Numbered from the stretch's first letter, positions 35,837 through 45,220 are shown. The stretch is 49,352 nt of DNA from Gemmatimonadaceae bacterium (GCA_025929535.1 JAICLZ010000028.1:1-49352); one strand, 5' to 3'. The notes: a model not told the origin generated them from the letters alone. A program made the numbers and translations.

Positions 35837-37737
35837 CAAGCGATCTCTCGGTAAAAGAGGGCGGCGGAGAGCGGAGGCAGCGAGACGATCGATTCGCGAA
35901 GCAGCGCAGCATCCGTTCCTCGTTGCGCATCGCTCGTAGCGAATCGCGCCCGCCAGCCGGCGCCATCCTCGCCCGCGAGGGGAATCGAGCGCTCGCTCGT
36001 GGCGAGATTGAACAGCGCGAGAAGGCTCCGCGCGCCCGGCGCGTCGAGTCGCATCGCGATCCAGCGCGCGCTCGCGTCGCTTCGCACGGTGATGCGCGCC
36101 GCACCAGGGCGGAGCGCGGGCTCCTCGCGCCGGATCGCGAGCAGCTCGCGGTGCAGCGCGCGAAGCGTCGCGTGCTCGCCCTCCTTCCCGAGCTCGAAAT
36201 GGATGCGCGACCGCGCGAACGTCTCTGCCGACTGCGGATCCGGCACATCGCCCGTCCACCCGAACGATGCGAACTCCTCGCGCCGCCCCCTGCGAACGGC
36301 CGCCACGAGATCGGGATCCGAGTGGCTCACGAAGTAGAGAAAGGGCGCTCGCTCGCCGTACTCCTCGCCCATGAAGAGCATCGGCACATACGGCGCGAGC
36401 AGGAGGAGCGCCGCCGCGAGCCTCAGCGCATTCGGTGGCACGAGCGCGCTCAGACGATCTCCCGTCGCGCGATTGCCCACCTGATCGTGATTCTGAATCG
36501 AGATGATGAAGTGGTCGGCCGAAACGTCGGTGGCGGGCGCGCCGTGCCGGCGCCGGCGATGCGGCGCGTACTGCCCCTGGAACACGAAGCGGCGCTCGAG
36601 CGCATCCGCCACTGCAGCCACATCGCCGTAGCGCGCGAATCCTTCGTAGTAGCCCGCGCTCTCGCCCGTGAGCGCGACGTGCACGGCGTGATGGAAGTCG
36701 TCGCTCCACTGCGCGTCCATCGCGAACCCGCCTTTCTCCACCGGTCGCAGCAGCCGCGGATCGTTGAGATCACTCTCGGCGATCACCTGCACCATGCGGC
36801 CGAGCTCCTTCGCCAACGCGTGAACACGCGTCGTGAGCTCAGCCAGGATGTGTCGCGCCTGGATGTCGAAGATGCCGTGGATCGCATCGAGACGGAGCGC
36901 GTCCATGTGAAAGTCCGCCACCCAGTAGCACGCATTCTCGATGATGAAGCGACGCACTTCGTCGCTGTCCGCTCCGTCGTAGTTCACGGCCGGGCCCCAT
37001 GGCGTGCGATACACGTTGGTGAAGTACGACCCATACTCGGCCAGGTAATTCCCCTCGGGGCCAACGTGGTTGTAGACGACGTCGAGGGCGACGGCCAGTC
37101 CCTCCGCGTGGGCGGCGTTCACGAGACGCTTGAGTGACTCGGGACCGCCATAGCTGTTCTGCGGCGCGTACAGCTCGACGCCATCGTAGCCCCAGTTCCG
37201 CTCACCGGGAAACTGCGCGACGGGCATCAGCTCGATGGTGGTGATGCCGAGCTCGCGCAGCGCGGCGAGACGCGGGATCACCGCATCGAAGGTACCCTCG
37301 GGCGTGAAGGTGCCGACGTGCAGCTCGTAGATGACGTGATCCGCCATCTCGATGCCCTTCCAGCCGTGGTCACTCCACTCGAACGCGTCCGGATCGACGA
37401 CACGCGATGCGCCGTGCACGCCGTAGGACTGCCAGCGCGATGCGGGATCGGGGCGCTCCGGCCCGTCATCGATGCGATACGCATAGTCGTCGCCCGCCCT
37501 CACGCGGGGAATGATTCCGGAGAAGACGCCGTGCTCGTCGCGCGCGAGTGGATGATCGCCCGCGGCGCTGCCCGTGTGCACGCGAACGGAAAGCTCGTGC
37601 GCCCTGGGCGCCCATACCACGAATCGCGTGGCGCCATCCTGCGGGCGCGCTCCGTACGTTGGCTCGATCACCGCGGCGGGAGCAGTCAAACGACGCTCGC
37701 GGGGAGCATCTTCTCGATCCCGAGCAGCGGAATCCAT
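35836..37737 (-). CDS. treZ: Malto-oligosyltrehalose trehalohydrolase
   Basis: TreZ cleaves free trehalose from maltooligosyltrehalose made by TreY. The 633-residue protein has a CBM48 domain (ATRFVVWAPRAHELSVRV), then the GH13 barrel with DVVYNHVGPEGNYL, the nucleophile ALRLDAIHGIFD, the acid VIAESDLNDPRLL and ISIQNHDQVGNRATGDRLS. The ATG at 37737 overlaps the end of the maltokinase gene by 52 nt. A GTG at 37671, just before the conserved start of the protein, is possible; neither has a convincing ribosome-binding site. It is in the same operon as the GlgE-pathway genes, so trehalose formation and re-use are controlled together, while treY is with malQ in a separate operon. Confidence 0.95.
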   Translation of the reverse strand: MDSAARDREDAPRERRLTAPAAVIEPTYGARPQDGATRFVVWAPRAHELSVRVHTGSAAGDHPLARDEHGVFSGIIPRVRAGDDYAYRIDDGPERPDPASRWQSYGVHGASRVVDPDAFEWSDHGWKGIEMADHVIYELHVGTFTPEGTFDAVIPRLAALRELGITTIELMPVAQFPGERNWGYDGVELYAPQNSYGGPESLKRLVNAAHAEGLAVALDVVYNHVGPEGNYLAEYGSYFTNVYRTPWGPAVNYDGADSDEVRRFIIENACYWVADFHMDALRLDAIHGIFDIQARHILAELTTRVHALAKELGRMVQVIAESDLNDPRLLRPVEKGGFAMDAQWSDDFHHAVHVALTGESAGYYEGFARYGDVAAVADALERRFVFQGQYAPHRRRRHGAPATDVSADHFIISIQNHDQVGNRATGDRLSALVPPNALRLAAALLLLAPYVPMLFMGEEYGERAPFLYFVSHSDPDLVAAVRRGRREEFASFGWTGDVPDPQSAETFARSRIHFELGKEGEHATLRALHRELLAIRREEPALRPGAARITVRSDASARWIAMRLDAPGARSLLALFNLATSERSIPLAGEDGAGWRARFATSDAQRGTDAALLRESIVSLPPLSAALFYREIA

Positions 37738-39119
37738 GCCCAGGTGGGGCGGTTATTCAGCTCGTACGCGAGCTCGTAGAAGAGCTTCTCGAGCTCGAAC
37801 AGCTCGACGAGCGCGGGCGCACTCGCGTCGCCGTAGCCGCGCAGAAACGCCGCGCGCGTCATCGCCTCCCACTGCGCCGCGCGCTCGCGATCCGCGTCGT
37901 CGTGCGACGCAGCCGTCGCAGCGGCGTAGGCGAAGGAGCGCAGCATCCCTGCAACATCGCGCGCGGGGCTGTTGAGCGCGCGGCGCTCGGCGAGCGGACG
38001 CGCCGGCTCGCCCTCGAAGTCGATGATCATCCAGTCGTGGTCGGTGCGGAGCACCTGACCCAGGTGGTAGTCACCGTGATGACGCGAAAGGATTCCCGCG
38101 GCGGATGGACCGCCCAGCGAGCTCACGATGTCGCCGAGCTTCGCGAAGGCATCCATGCGTCGTCCGCACGCGGTGAGCGCGAGCGGGCGCGAGCGCGCGT
38201 CGAGGCTCCGCGCGACTCGCTCGAGCAGCGCGAATCCCTGCTCCACCGAGCGGCGCGCGCCGCCCGCCCAGCGCGCGATGTCCGCCGCGGTGGCATCGCG
38301 CGGCGCGAAGGCGGGATCGCTCGTGGACGACGCGAGCGCCCGATGCAGCGCGGCCGTGATCGCGCCGAGCTGCTCGGCCTCTGCCTCGAAGGGATCGTTG
38401 CGCACGTCGCCCTCGCCGTGCGTGAAGGCGCGAGCGCGCGCGAGCGCGTGCGCCCAGCCGTCCATCGCGCCGACCACGAGTCGCGACAGCATTCCCGCAA
38501 CGGAGCGCTGTCCGCCGTGATCGAGCACGAGCACCGCGTAGAGCTCGGGTGTGTGGCGGAAGCTGGTATGCGCGGTGAGATAGCGCGCGATCTCGACGTC
38601 GGGGCTCTCGCCGCCCTCGAGGCGGCGAAAGAGCTTGAAGATCGCCGACTCGCCGAAGATGATGGAGCTGTTGCTCTGCTCCCCGCCGATCACGTGCGAT
38701 GCGCCGCTCAGCCGCGGCCCGCTGCGCACGACGCGCTCCGCTCGAAGGGTTGCGCCCTCGCCGGTAAAGTGCTCACCCTCCGACAGTGCACGAGCGATGC
38801 GTGAGCGAAATGCCGGATCGTCGATCGCATCGAAGAGGAGTCCCTTCACGACGGACGATTCGACGTGCGCCAGCACTGCCGCCGGCGCGTGGGCGCGGCT
38901 CATCTCGCGCTCGCGCACGGAGAGCGGAAGCTGGTAGCTCGCGACCGAGCCATCGTCGAGCGTCACCTCGACGCGCGCGATCGCCCACTGCTGTCCGTCG
39001 CCGGCCACCGGAATCACATCGACGATGCGCGCATCGAGCGACTGCTGCGACTTCTCGCCGAACCAGCGGCGCTCCCGGAGATATGCGGTGAGCGTGGCCG
39101 AGTCGATCGACCGCAACAC
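37686..39119 (-). CDS. Maltokinase (usually fused to TreS; here a separate frame)
   Basis: Maltokinase phosphorylates maltose with ATP to maltose-1-phosphate, the GlgE substrate. The protein has the N-terminal cap typical of TreS-associated kinases (RRWFGEKSQ), VIGGEQSNSSIIFGESAIFK, and the aminoglycoside-phosphotransferase-like site HHGDYHLGQVLRTDHDWMI with IDFEGEPARPLAERRAL. The GTG at 39119 gives 477 residues. A homologous linker (LTVSGALENALDPDVL) is encoded upstream of it in the same frame, reaching back to a CTG at 39167 that overlaps the treS stop (CTGA) and has GGGGAGGG 6 nt upstream. So translation probably starts at that CTG, or the gene is a frameshifted remnant of a TreS-maltokinase fusion. 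Its end overlaps treZ. Confidence 0.9.
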   Translation of the reverse strand: MLRSIDSATLTAYLRERRWFGEKSQQSLDARIVDVIPVAGDGQQWAIARVEVTLDDGSVASYQLPLSVREREMSRAHAPAAVLAHVESSVVKGLLFDAIDDPAFRSRIARALSEGEHFTGEGATLRAERVVRSGPRLSGASHVIGGEQSNSSIIFGESAIFKLFRRLEGGESPDVEIARYLTAHTSFRHTPELYAVLVLDHGGQRSVAGMLSRLVVGAMDGWAHALARARAFTHGEGDVRNDPFEAEAEQLGAITAALHRALASSTSDPAFAPRDATAADIARWAGGARRSVEQGFALLERVARSLDARSRPLALTACGRRMDAFAKLGDIVSSLGGPSAAGILSRHHGDYHLGQVLRTDHDWMIIDFEGEPARPLAERRALNSPARDVAGMLRSFAYAAATAASHDDADRERAAQWEAMTRAAFLRGYGDASAPALVELFELEKLFYELAYELNNRPTWAWIPLLGIEKMLPASVV

Positions 39120-39163
39120 GTCTGGATCGAGCGCATTCTCCAGGGCGCCCGAGACCGTGAGCG

Positions 39164-39181
39164 TCAGCGTCTGCCCTCCCC
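39164..39181 (-). promoter_or_regulatory. treS stop / maltokinase translational junction
   Basis: On the minus strand this reads GGGGAGGG (39174-39181), six bases, then CTGA (39164-39167), in which TGA ends treS and CTG would start the maltokinase frame. One extra G in the G-run at 39178-39181 would join the two frames into a continuous fused protein. The arrangement may be a coupled non-AUG start, a minus-one frameshift site or a base-count error in the sequence. Confidence 0.45.
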
Positions 39182-40882
39182 GCGCCGCTCGGGCGCCTCG
39201 TCCGCGGAGGCGAGCTTGAACCAGTAGAAGTTGTGCGGCCCGAGCGCGAACAGGTACGGATTCTCGGTAATGGGCGGAAAGCGGATGTTGCCGATCATCT
39301 CCACCGGCACCATCCCGATGTAGCGCTGGAGATTGATGCGCGCGGGCTGCACGAAGCGCGAGAGATTGTTGACGCAGAGGATCGTCTCGCCCTCGTACGA
39401 TCTGAGATAGGCGAGCACCGAGCGGTTCTCGGGAAGGAGCATCTCGAACTTTCCGCGTCCGAACGCAGGATGCTGGGAGCGCACCCTCACTATCCGCCGC
39501 ATCCAGCGCAGCAGCGACGTCTGCGTGCGCTCCTGCGCGGCGACGTTCACGCCCTGATAGCCGTAGGGCGGATCCATGATGAGCGGAAAGTAGAGCGCCT
39601 GCTGATCGGCTTCGGAAAATCCGGAGTTCCAGCCGCCGTTCCACTGCATGGGGGTGCGCACACCGTTGCGGTCGCCCAGGAACACGTTGTCGCCCATGCC
39701 GATCTCGTCGCCGTAATAGATGATCGGCGTGCCCGGCATCGTGAGGAGGAGCGCGTTCATGAGCTCGATCTGGCGGCGGCCGTTGTCGAGCAGCGACGCG
39801 AGGCGCCGGCGAATGCCGATGTTGATGCGCATCCGCGACTGGCTCGCGTACTCGCGGTACATGTAGTCGCGCTCCTCGTCCGTCACCATCTCGAGCGTGA
39901 GCTCATCGTGATTGCGGAGAAAGATCGCCCATTGGCAATCCTCGGGAATCGGCGGCGTCTGCGCGAGGATCTCGACGATCGGGCTGCGATCTTCCTTGCG
40001 GATCGCCATGTACATGCGCGGCATGAGCGGAAAGTGGAATGCCATGTGGCACTCTTTCCCGTTGCCGAAGTACGGGATCACATCGCTCGGCCACTGGTTC
40101 GCCTCGGCGAGCAGCAGCTTGTTCTGGAACTCCGCATCGAGCGCCGCGCGGATTTCCCGCAGCACCTCGTGTGTCTCGGGGAGGTTCTCGCAGTTCGTGC
40201 CGTCGCGCTCGATGAGATACGGGATGGCGTCCAGCCGCATGCCGTCCACGCCCATCTGGAACCAGAAGCGCATGACGTCGATCACCGCCGCGCGAACTTC
40301 GGGATTGTCGAAGTTGAGATCCGGCTGGTGGCTGAAGAAGCGGTGCCAGTAGAACTGCTCGGCCACCGGATCCCAGGTCCAGTTCGAGACCTCCGTATCT
40401 GTGAAGATGATGCGCGCATCCTTGTACTTGGTTGGATCGTCGGACCACACGTACCAGTTCCGCTCCGGTGAGCCACGAGGAGAGGTGCGCGCGCGCTGGA
40501 ACCAGGCGTGCTGGTCGGAGGTGTGGTTGATGACGAGCTCCGTGATGATGCGGAGATTGCGCGCGTGCGCCTCGTTCAGCAGCCGCTGGAAATCCTCGAT
40601 CGTGCCGTACTGCGGGTGCACCGATTTGTACTCGGAGATGTCGTAGCCATCGTCGCGCAGCGGCGATGGATAGAACGGCAGCAGCCAGAGCGTGTTGACG
40701 TTGAGCGACTGAACGTAGTCGAGCTTCTGGATCAGCCCCGGAAAATCACCGAAGCCATCACCATTGCTGTCGCGAAACGCCTTGACGTGCAGCTGGTAGA
40801 TGATCGCGTCCTTGTACCAGAGTGGGTCGTTGTCGCTGATGGGACGGACGGATCGATCGGGCATCGTTGTGGTGAGGGGCAT
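39164..40882 (-). CDS. treS: Trehalose synthase (maltose alpha-D-glucosyltransferase)
   Basis: TreS interconverts trehalose and maltose. The 572-residue protein begins with a short polar tail then DPLWYKDAIIYQLHVKAFRD, the family opening. Catalytic blocks are ELVINHTSDQHAWFQ, the nucleophile region GVDGMRLDAIPYLIERDG, the acid LLLAEANQWP and FLRNHDELTLEMVTDEERDY. It ends FALGPHNFYWFKLASADE, at the point where fused TreS-maltokinase proteins continue. It is cytoplasmic and lies 9 nt downstream of glgE and immediately upstream of the maltokinase frame. The start could be ATG 40882 or the ATG at 40864. With maltokinase and GlgE it returns trehalose to glucan. Confidence 0.96.
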   Translation of the reverse strand: MPLTTTMPDRSVRPISDNDPLWYKDAIIYQLHVKAFRDSNGDGFGDFPGLIQKLDYVQSLNVNTLWLLPFYPSPLRDDGYDISEYKSVHPQYGTIEDFQRLLNEAHARNLRIITELVINHTSDQHAWFQRARTSPRGSPERNWYVWSDDPTKYKDARIIFTDTEVSNWTWDPVAEQFYWHRFFSHQPDLNFDNPEVRAAVIDVMRFWFQMGVDGMRLDAIPYLIERDGTNCENLPETHEVLREIRAALDAEFQNKLLLAEANQWPSDVIPYFGNGKECHMAFHFPLMPRMYMAIRKEDRSPIVEILAQTPPIPEDCQWAIFLRNHDELTLEMVTDEERDYMYREYASQSRMRINIGIRRRLASLLDNGRRQIELMNALLLTMPGTPIIYYGDEIGMGDNVFLGDRNGVRTPMQWNGGWNSGFSEADQQALYFPLIMDPPYGYQGVNVAAQERTQTSLLRWMRRIVRVRSQHPAFGRGKFEMLLPENRSVLAYLRSYEGETILCVNNLSRFVQPARINLQRYIGMVPVEMIGNIRFPPITENPYLFALGPHNFYWFKLASADEAPERRGEGRR

Positions 40883-40891
40883 TGGGCGGGA

Positions 40892-42889
40892 TCAGCGCTG
40901 CAGCCGGAGGATGTGTCCGGGCTGAAGATTGGGATCGAGTCGCACGTAGTTGCGGGCGCCGCGCCAGCTGTAGCGCGCGCCCGTGATGAGGTCCTCCACG
41001 ATGTACGGCGTGTCGGGATCGAGCCCGAGCTCGGCGAGGGGAACGGTGACGACCGTTTCCTGCGCGCGCGAGGGATCGAGATTCACGATCACGAGCAGGT
41101 CGTTGCGCCATCCGGGCGCCATCTTCGTGAAGAAGAGGATCTGCGGATTCTCGGAGTCGCGGAAGGTGAGATTGTCCATGCGCTGGAGCGCCCTATTGTC
41201 ACGCCGGATCGCGTTGAGCAGCGCGATGTCCCCGTTGAGATTCCCGGGCGCGTCCCAGTCGCGCACGCGAATCTGATACTTCTCGGAGTCGAGGTACTCC
41301 TCGCTTCCGGCGCGCACCGGTACGTTCTCGTTGAGCTCGAAACCGTTGTAGATGCCATAGAGCGGCGACATGGTCGCGGCGAGCATCAGGCGCACGCGAA
41401 ACGCCGGACGACCGTGCGTCTGCAGATACTCGTGGAGAATGTCGGGCGTGTTCGCGAAGAGATTGCCGCGCATGTACTCCAGTGCGGCGGGATTGTGCAT
41501 CTCGGCCCACCACGAGCGCAGCTCGCTCGCCGTGTTCTTCCAGGTGAAGTACGTGTAGGATTGCGTGAAGCCGAGCTTGGCGAGCAGCTTCATCGTTCTG
41601 GGCCGCGTGAATGCCTCCGCGAGAAACACCACGTCCGGATGTCTGGCGTGAACTTCGTTGATCACCCATTCCCAGAACGCGAACGGCTTCGTGTGCGGGT
41701 TGTCGACGCGGAAGGTGCGAACGCCGTGTCCGATCCAGAAGAGCAGAATGTCGCGACACGCGTTCCAGAGCCCGTCGCGATCGTCGCACCAGAAGTTGAG
41801 CGGATAGATGTCCTGGTACTTCTTCGGCGGATTCTCGGCGTACTTGATCGTGCCATCGGGGCGCACGAAGAACCATTCGGGATGCGCCTTCAGCCACGGA
41901 TGATCGGGCGAGCACTGCAGTGCGTAGTCGAGCGCGATCTCGAGGTCGAGCTCCGCCGCCGCAGCGACGAGCGCGTCGAAGTCCGCGAGCGTGCCGAGTC
42001 TCGGATCGACCGCCGTGTGCCCACCGGCCTCGTTCCCGATCGCCCACGGGCTTCCCGGATCATCCGGCCCCGCAGCGAGGGAGTTGTTCGGCCCCTTGCG
42101 CGCGGAGATGCCAACGGGATGGATGGGCGGAAGATAGACCACATCGAAACCGAGCGCCGCGATGCGCGGGAGCGCCGCCGCCGTGCTCAGAAAGGTGCCG
42201 TGGCGCCTCGGATCCGTGGTCTGCGAGCGCGGAAAGAGCTCGTACCACCCCGCGAACGCCGCGCGCTCGCGATCCACCCACACCTCGAGCTCGCGCACGT
42301 ACGCCGTGAGATCGAGCGGCGAATAGTTGTCCTCGAGCATCGTGTGTAGCTGCCCATCGAGTGCAGCCGCGACGCGCTCGGCGCCGGGCACGTAGCTGTC
42401 GCGGATGTGAAGGGCGGCCGCGCGGAGCGCATTGCGCACATCGCCGAAGCGGGCTCGCCGCGCCACCGCATCGACGAGCTCCGCGCCCTCGAGGAGCTCG
42501 GACGAGACATCCTGCCCCGCGCCGACCTTCTTCTGGAGCTCGCTGCGCCACGTGCCGAAGCGATCGGTCCACGCTTCTACCGTATAGACCCACCGTCCAG
42601 TCCGGTCGACCTTGAAACCGCCGATCCACTGGTCGGCGTTCTGCTCGTAGTGCATGGGGACGGTGCGCCATTCGGCGTCCCCGGGTCCGGTGTAGCGGAT
42701 GCGCGCGGAAAGGAGATCGTGACCATCCTTCAGGATGTCGGCACGAACCTCGAAGGCATCACCAACCACGCGTTTGACGGGATACCGGCCTGCGTCCAGC
42801 TCCGGCCGTACACATTCGATCACCAGAGGCGCCGGCGGGCGTCGCATCGTCGTCTTGGTGGAGCGTCGTCGGATGGTCGTCGAGGCCAT
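40892..42889 (-). CDS. glgE: Maltose-1-phosphate maltosyltransferase
   Basis: GlgE extends alpha-1,4-glucan using maltose-1-phosphate. The 665-residue protein shows an N-terminal beta-domain (VIECVRPELDAGRYPVKRVV, ADILKDGHDLL, HYEQNADQWIGGF), a characteristic second helical domain, then the GH13_3 barrel with DVVYLPPIHPVGISARKGPN, ALQCSPDHPWLKAHPEWF, the nucleophile region VRTFRVDNPHTKPFAFWEW and the acid FLAEAFTRPRTM. It has no signal peptide. ATG 42889 was taken as start; ATG 42847 is equally plausible because neither has a strong ribosome-binding site. It is the first gene of the minus-strand glucan operon and divergent from the quinone oxidoreductase at 43032, with 142 nt between them that must hold the operon promoter; no clear sigma-70 match is seen. 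Confidence 0.96.
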   Translation of the reverse strand: MASTTIRRRSTKTTMRRPPAPLVIECVRPELDAGRYPVKRVVGDAFEVRADILKDGHDLLSARIRYTGPGDAEWRTVPMHYEQNADQWIGGFKVDRTGRWVYTVEAWTDRFGTWRSELQKKVGAGQDVSSELLEGAELVDAVARRARFGDVRNALRAAALHIRDSYVPGAERVAAALDGQLHTMLEDNYSPLDLTAYVRELEVWVDRERAAFAGWYELFPRSQTTDPRRHGTFLSTAAALPRIAALGFDVVYLPPIHPVGISARKGPNNSLAAGPDDPGSPWAIGNEAGGHTAVDPRLGTLADFDALVAAAAELDLEIALDYALQCSPDHPWLKAHPEWFFVRPDGTIKYAENPPKKYQDIYPLNFWCDDRDGLWNACRDILLFWIGHGVRTFRVDNPHTKPFAFWEWVINEVHARHPDVVFLAEAFTRPRTMKLLAKLGFTQSYTYFTWKNTASELRSWWAEMHNPAALEYMRGNLFANTPDILHEYLQTHGRPAFRVRLMLAATMSPLYGIYNGFELNENVPVRAGSEEYLDSEKYQIRVRDWDAPGNLNGDIALLNAIRRDNRALQRMDNLTFRDSENPQILFFTKMAPGWRNDLLVIVNLDPSRAQETVVTVPLAELGLDPDTPYIVEDLITGARYSWRGARNYVRLDPNLQPGHILRLQR

Positions 42890-43031
42890 TTCGGAGTTCG
42901 GGAAATGCGAGATCGCGGCAGAAGTCACGCGGGAGGAAAGATATGCGAATCCCGGCTGCGGCGACGGCGGAGGTAGCTTTCGCAAGAGGCAGGCCCTCGG
43001 CCGAGCACATCACTCACGCGGAGAGCAGGGA

Positions 43032-44000
43032 ATGCGGGGGATTCTGATCAAGGGGTACGGCGGCCCCGAGGTGCTCGAGTACGGTGATCTCCCCGATCCC
43101 GCGCCCGGGCCGGGCGAGGCGCTGATTCGCGTGCGCGTGGCCGGGGTGAACTTCACCGACGTCTACCAGCGCACTGGCACGTATCTGGGCACGCTTCCGT
43201 TCACGCCGGGAGTGGAGGGTGTGGGGACCGTCGAGAAGCTCGGGCGGGGTGTGACGAGCGTGCACGTTGGTGATCGCGTGGGCTGGGTGATGCTCAAGGG
43301 TGGCTACGCCGAGCTCGCGGTGATTCCGGCGGATCGACTCGTGCCGATTCCGGCGAGCGTCGATGATCGCACGGCGGCGGCGATTCTGCTGCAGGGCATG
43401 ACCGCGCACTTCCTGCTGCGCGACTGCTACCGCGTGACGGCTGGCGAATGGATTCTGATTCACGCGGCGGCGGGCGGCGTGGGTCTGCTCATGACTCAGA
43501 TCGCGCACAGGATCGGCGCGCGCATCATCGGCACGACTTCCACGAACGAAAAGGCGGCGCTCGCGCGCGAGGCCGGCGCCGATGAGATCGTGCTGTACAC
43601 GAAGGAGGATTTTCAGCAGGCCGCGCGGCGGATCACGGGCGGCGCGGGGGTGAGCGTCGTGTACGACTCGGTTGGCAAAACGACCTTCGACGAGAGTCTC
43701 GATTCGCTGCGCCCGCGCGGTTACATGGTATTGTTCGGCGCATCGAGCGGTGCCGTTTCGCGGGTGGATCCGCAGATACTCAATCGCAAGGGCTCGCTGT
43801 ATCTCACGCGTCCCACGCTGGGCAACTACATCAGCACGCGCGAAGAGCTGCTCGGGCGCGCGACGGAGCTGTTCGACTGGGTGTCGAAGGGTGAGCTGAA
43901 GGTGCGCGCGGAGCACGACTATCCGCTGGCCGATGTGGCGAAGGCGCACGCAGATCTCGAAGGGCGTAGGACGACCGGAAAAATTCTGCTCACCATTTGA
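43032..44000 (+). CDS. NADPH:quinone oxidoreductase (zeta-crystallin type)
   Basis: A 322-residue zinc-free MDR-family reductase. The start MRGILIKGYGGPEVLEYGDL and PGPGEALIRVRVAGVNFTDV are typical of quinone oxidoreductase 1. NADPH-binding motifs are ILIHAAAGGVGLLMTQIAHR and the downstream AGADEIVLY; GGYAELAVIPADRLVPIP and a C-terminal HADLEGRRTTGKILL complete the family pattern. It reduces quinones or enones in the cytoplasm. The start at 43032 has a purine-rich GAGAGCAGGGA before it. Its stop overlaps the next gene by TTGA, linking it to a CcdA/DsbD-type protein and thioredoxin in a small redox operon. Confidence 0.92.
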   Translation: MRGILIKGYGGPEVLEYGDLPDPAPGPGEALIRVRVAGVNFTDVYQRTGTYLGTLPFTPGVEGVGTVEKLGRGVTSVHVGDRVGWVMLKGGYAELAVIPADRLVPIPASVDDRTAAAILLQGMTAHFLLRDCYRVTAGEWILIHAAAGGVGLLMTQIAHRIGARIIGTTSTNEKAALAREAGADEIVLYTKEDFQQAARRITGGAGVSVVYDSVGKTTFDESLDSLRPRGYMVLFGASSGAVSRVDPQILNRKGSLYLTRPTLGNYISTREELLGRATELFDWVSKGELKVRAEHDYPLADVAKAHADLEGRRTTGKILLTI

Positions 44001-44698
44001 TCTCACTCTCCCCCGACCTCTCCCACCCGCTCCTCGCGCTCCCGCTGCTCTTCGGCGCGGGCGTGCTGACGAGTCTCACGCCGTGCGTCTACCCGATGAT
44101 TCCGATCACGGTGGCGCTCGTGGGCGGCGAGAGCACGGGCGCGCGCTCGCGCTGGCGCCCCTTCGCGCTCACGCTGAGCTACGCGATCGGCCTCGCGCTC
44201 GTCTACGCGCTGCTCGGGGTGCTCGCGGGGCTCTCGGGAACGCTGTTCGGCAGCGTGAGCACGAATCCGTGGCTGCTGTTCGCGATGGGCAATCTGCTGC
44301 TGCTGTTCGCGCTCGTGATGCTCGACGCGCTGCCGCTGCCGATTCCCGCGTGGGTGATGGCGAAGGCGGCGAGTGCGGGAAGCGGCGGCGGACTGGGTGG
44401 CGCGTTCGCGATGGGTGCGGCATCGGGAGTCGTGGCCGCGCCGTGCGGCGCGCCGGTGATGGCGGCAGTGCTCACCTGGGTGGGGAGCACCCGCAGCGGC
44501 ACGCTGGGCTTCATCTATCTCTTCGTGTTCTCTCTCGGCATGACCGCGCTCTTGATCGTGGTGGGCACGTTTTCAGGCGCGCTCGCACGATTGCCCAAGG
44601 CGGGTGTATGGATGGTGTGGGTGAAACGACTCTTCGCGCTGCTCATGATCGGCGCGGCCGAGTACTACTTCGTGACAATGGGACAGGTGCTGCTATGA
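43997..44698 (+). CDS. CcdA/DsbD-like thiol-disulfide membrane transporter
   Basis: A 233-residue membrane protein with about six to seven helices that carries reducing equivalents from cytoplasmic thioredoxin to the periplasm. It has the two redox Cys of this family in symmetric positions, in LTSLTPCVYPMIPI and VVAAPCGAPVMAAVL. Members serve cytochrome c maturation or protein disulfide reduction. The start is a TTG at 43997 within the TTGA overlap with the previous stop, and its own stop overlaps the thioredoxin ATG (ATGA). Since the window contains two haem-c proteins, a role in keeping apo-cytochrome Cys reduced is likely but is inferred from context. Confidence 0.88.
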   Translation: MISLSPDLSHPLLALPLLFGAGVLTSLTPCVYPMIPITVALVGGESTGARSRWRPFALTLSYAIGLALVYALLGVLAGLSGTLFGSVSTNPWLLFAMGNLLLLFALVMLDALPLPIPAWVMAKAASAGSGGGLGGAFAMGAASGVVAAPCGAPVMAAVLTWVGSTRSGTLGFIYLFVFSLGMTALLIVVGTFSGALARLPKAGVWMVWVKRLFALLMIGAAEYYFVTMGQVLL

Positions 44699-45204
44699 TC
44701 GCTGGAATCCGGATTGTCTCGCTGCTCGGAATTGGCGCGATGTCGTTGATGCTCGCGCGCGCGCTGCCGGCGCAGGATCCGCTGGGGCTTCCGGTGGGCG
44801 CGAAGGCGCCCGGCGCCAAGGTGCAGACGCTCGATGGGAAGCCGGTCGATCTCTCGACGTACATCGGCAAGGGACCAGTCGTGCTCGAGTTCTGGGCGCT
44901 GTGGTGCAGCAACTGCAAGGAGCTCGAGCCGCAGCTCAAGCAGCTCACGGCCAAGTACGCGGGCAAAGTGACGTTCGTCTCGGTGGCCGTGAGCGTGAAC
45001 GAGTCACCGGATCGCGTGAAGCGCTACGCGGAGAAGTACGGCCTCGCGCAGCAGCTGGTGTTCGATAGGGATGGTGCTGCGACCGATGCGTATTCGGCGC
45101 CCGCGACATCGTACGTGGTGGTGATCGATCGCAGCGGCAAGATCGTGTACACGGGGTTGGGCGGCGGGCAGAACCTCGAGGCGGCGGTGCAGAAGGGGTT
45201 GTGA
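44695..45204 (+). CDS. Exported thioredoxin-fold protein (TlpA/ResA-like)
   Basis: A 169-residue protein with an N-terminal signal-like segment (IVSLLGIGAMSLMLARALPA) and a thioredoxin domain. The active site is LEFWALWCSNCKELEPQLKQ, a Cys-x-x-Cys with Ser-Asn between. The AhpC/TlpA-type features VGAKAPGAKVQTLDGKPVDL, VTFVSVAVSVNESPDRVKRY and the cis-Pro region PATSYVVVIDRSGKIVY are present. It likely acts in the periplasm, reduced by the membrane protein encoded just upstream (ATGA overlap). A transcript would run on for about 300 nt to the terminator at 45514 unless it stops earlier. Confidence 0.9.
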   Translation: MIAGIRIVSLLGIGAMSLMLARALPAQDPLGLPVGAKAPGAKVQTLDGKPVDLSTYIGKGPVVLEFWALWCSNCKELEPQLKQLTAKYAGKVTFVSVAVSVNESPDRVKRYAEKYGLAQQLVFDRDGAATDAYSAPATSYVVVIDRSGKIVYTGLGGGQNLEAAVQKGL

Positions 45205-45220
45205 GCCGGGTGTCGCGAGA

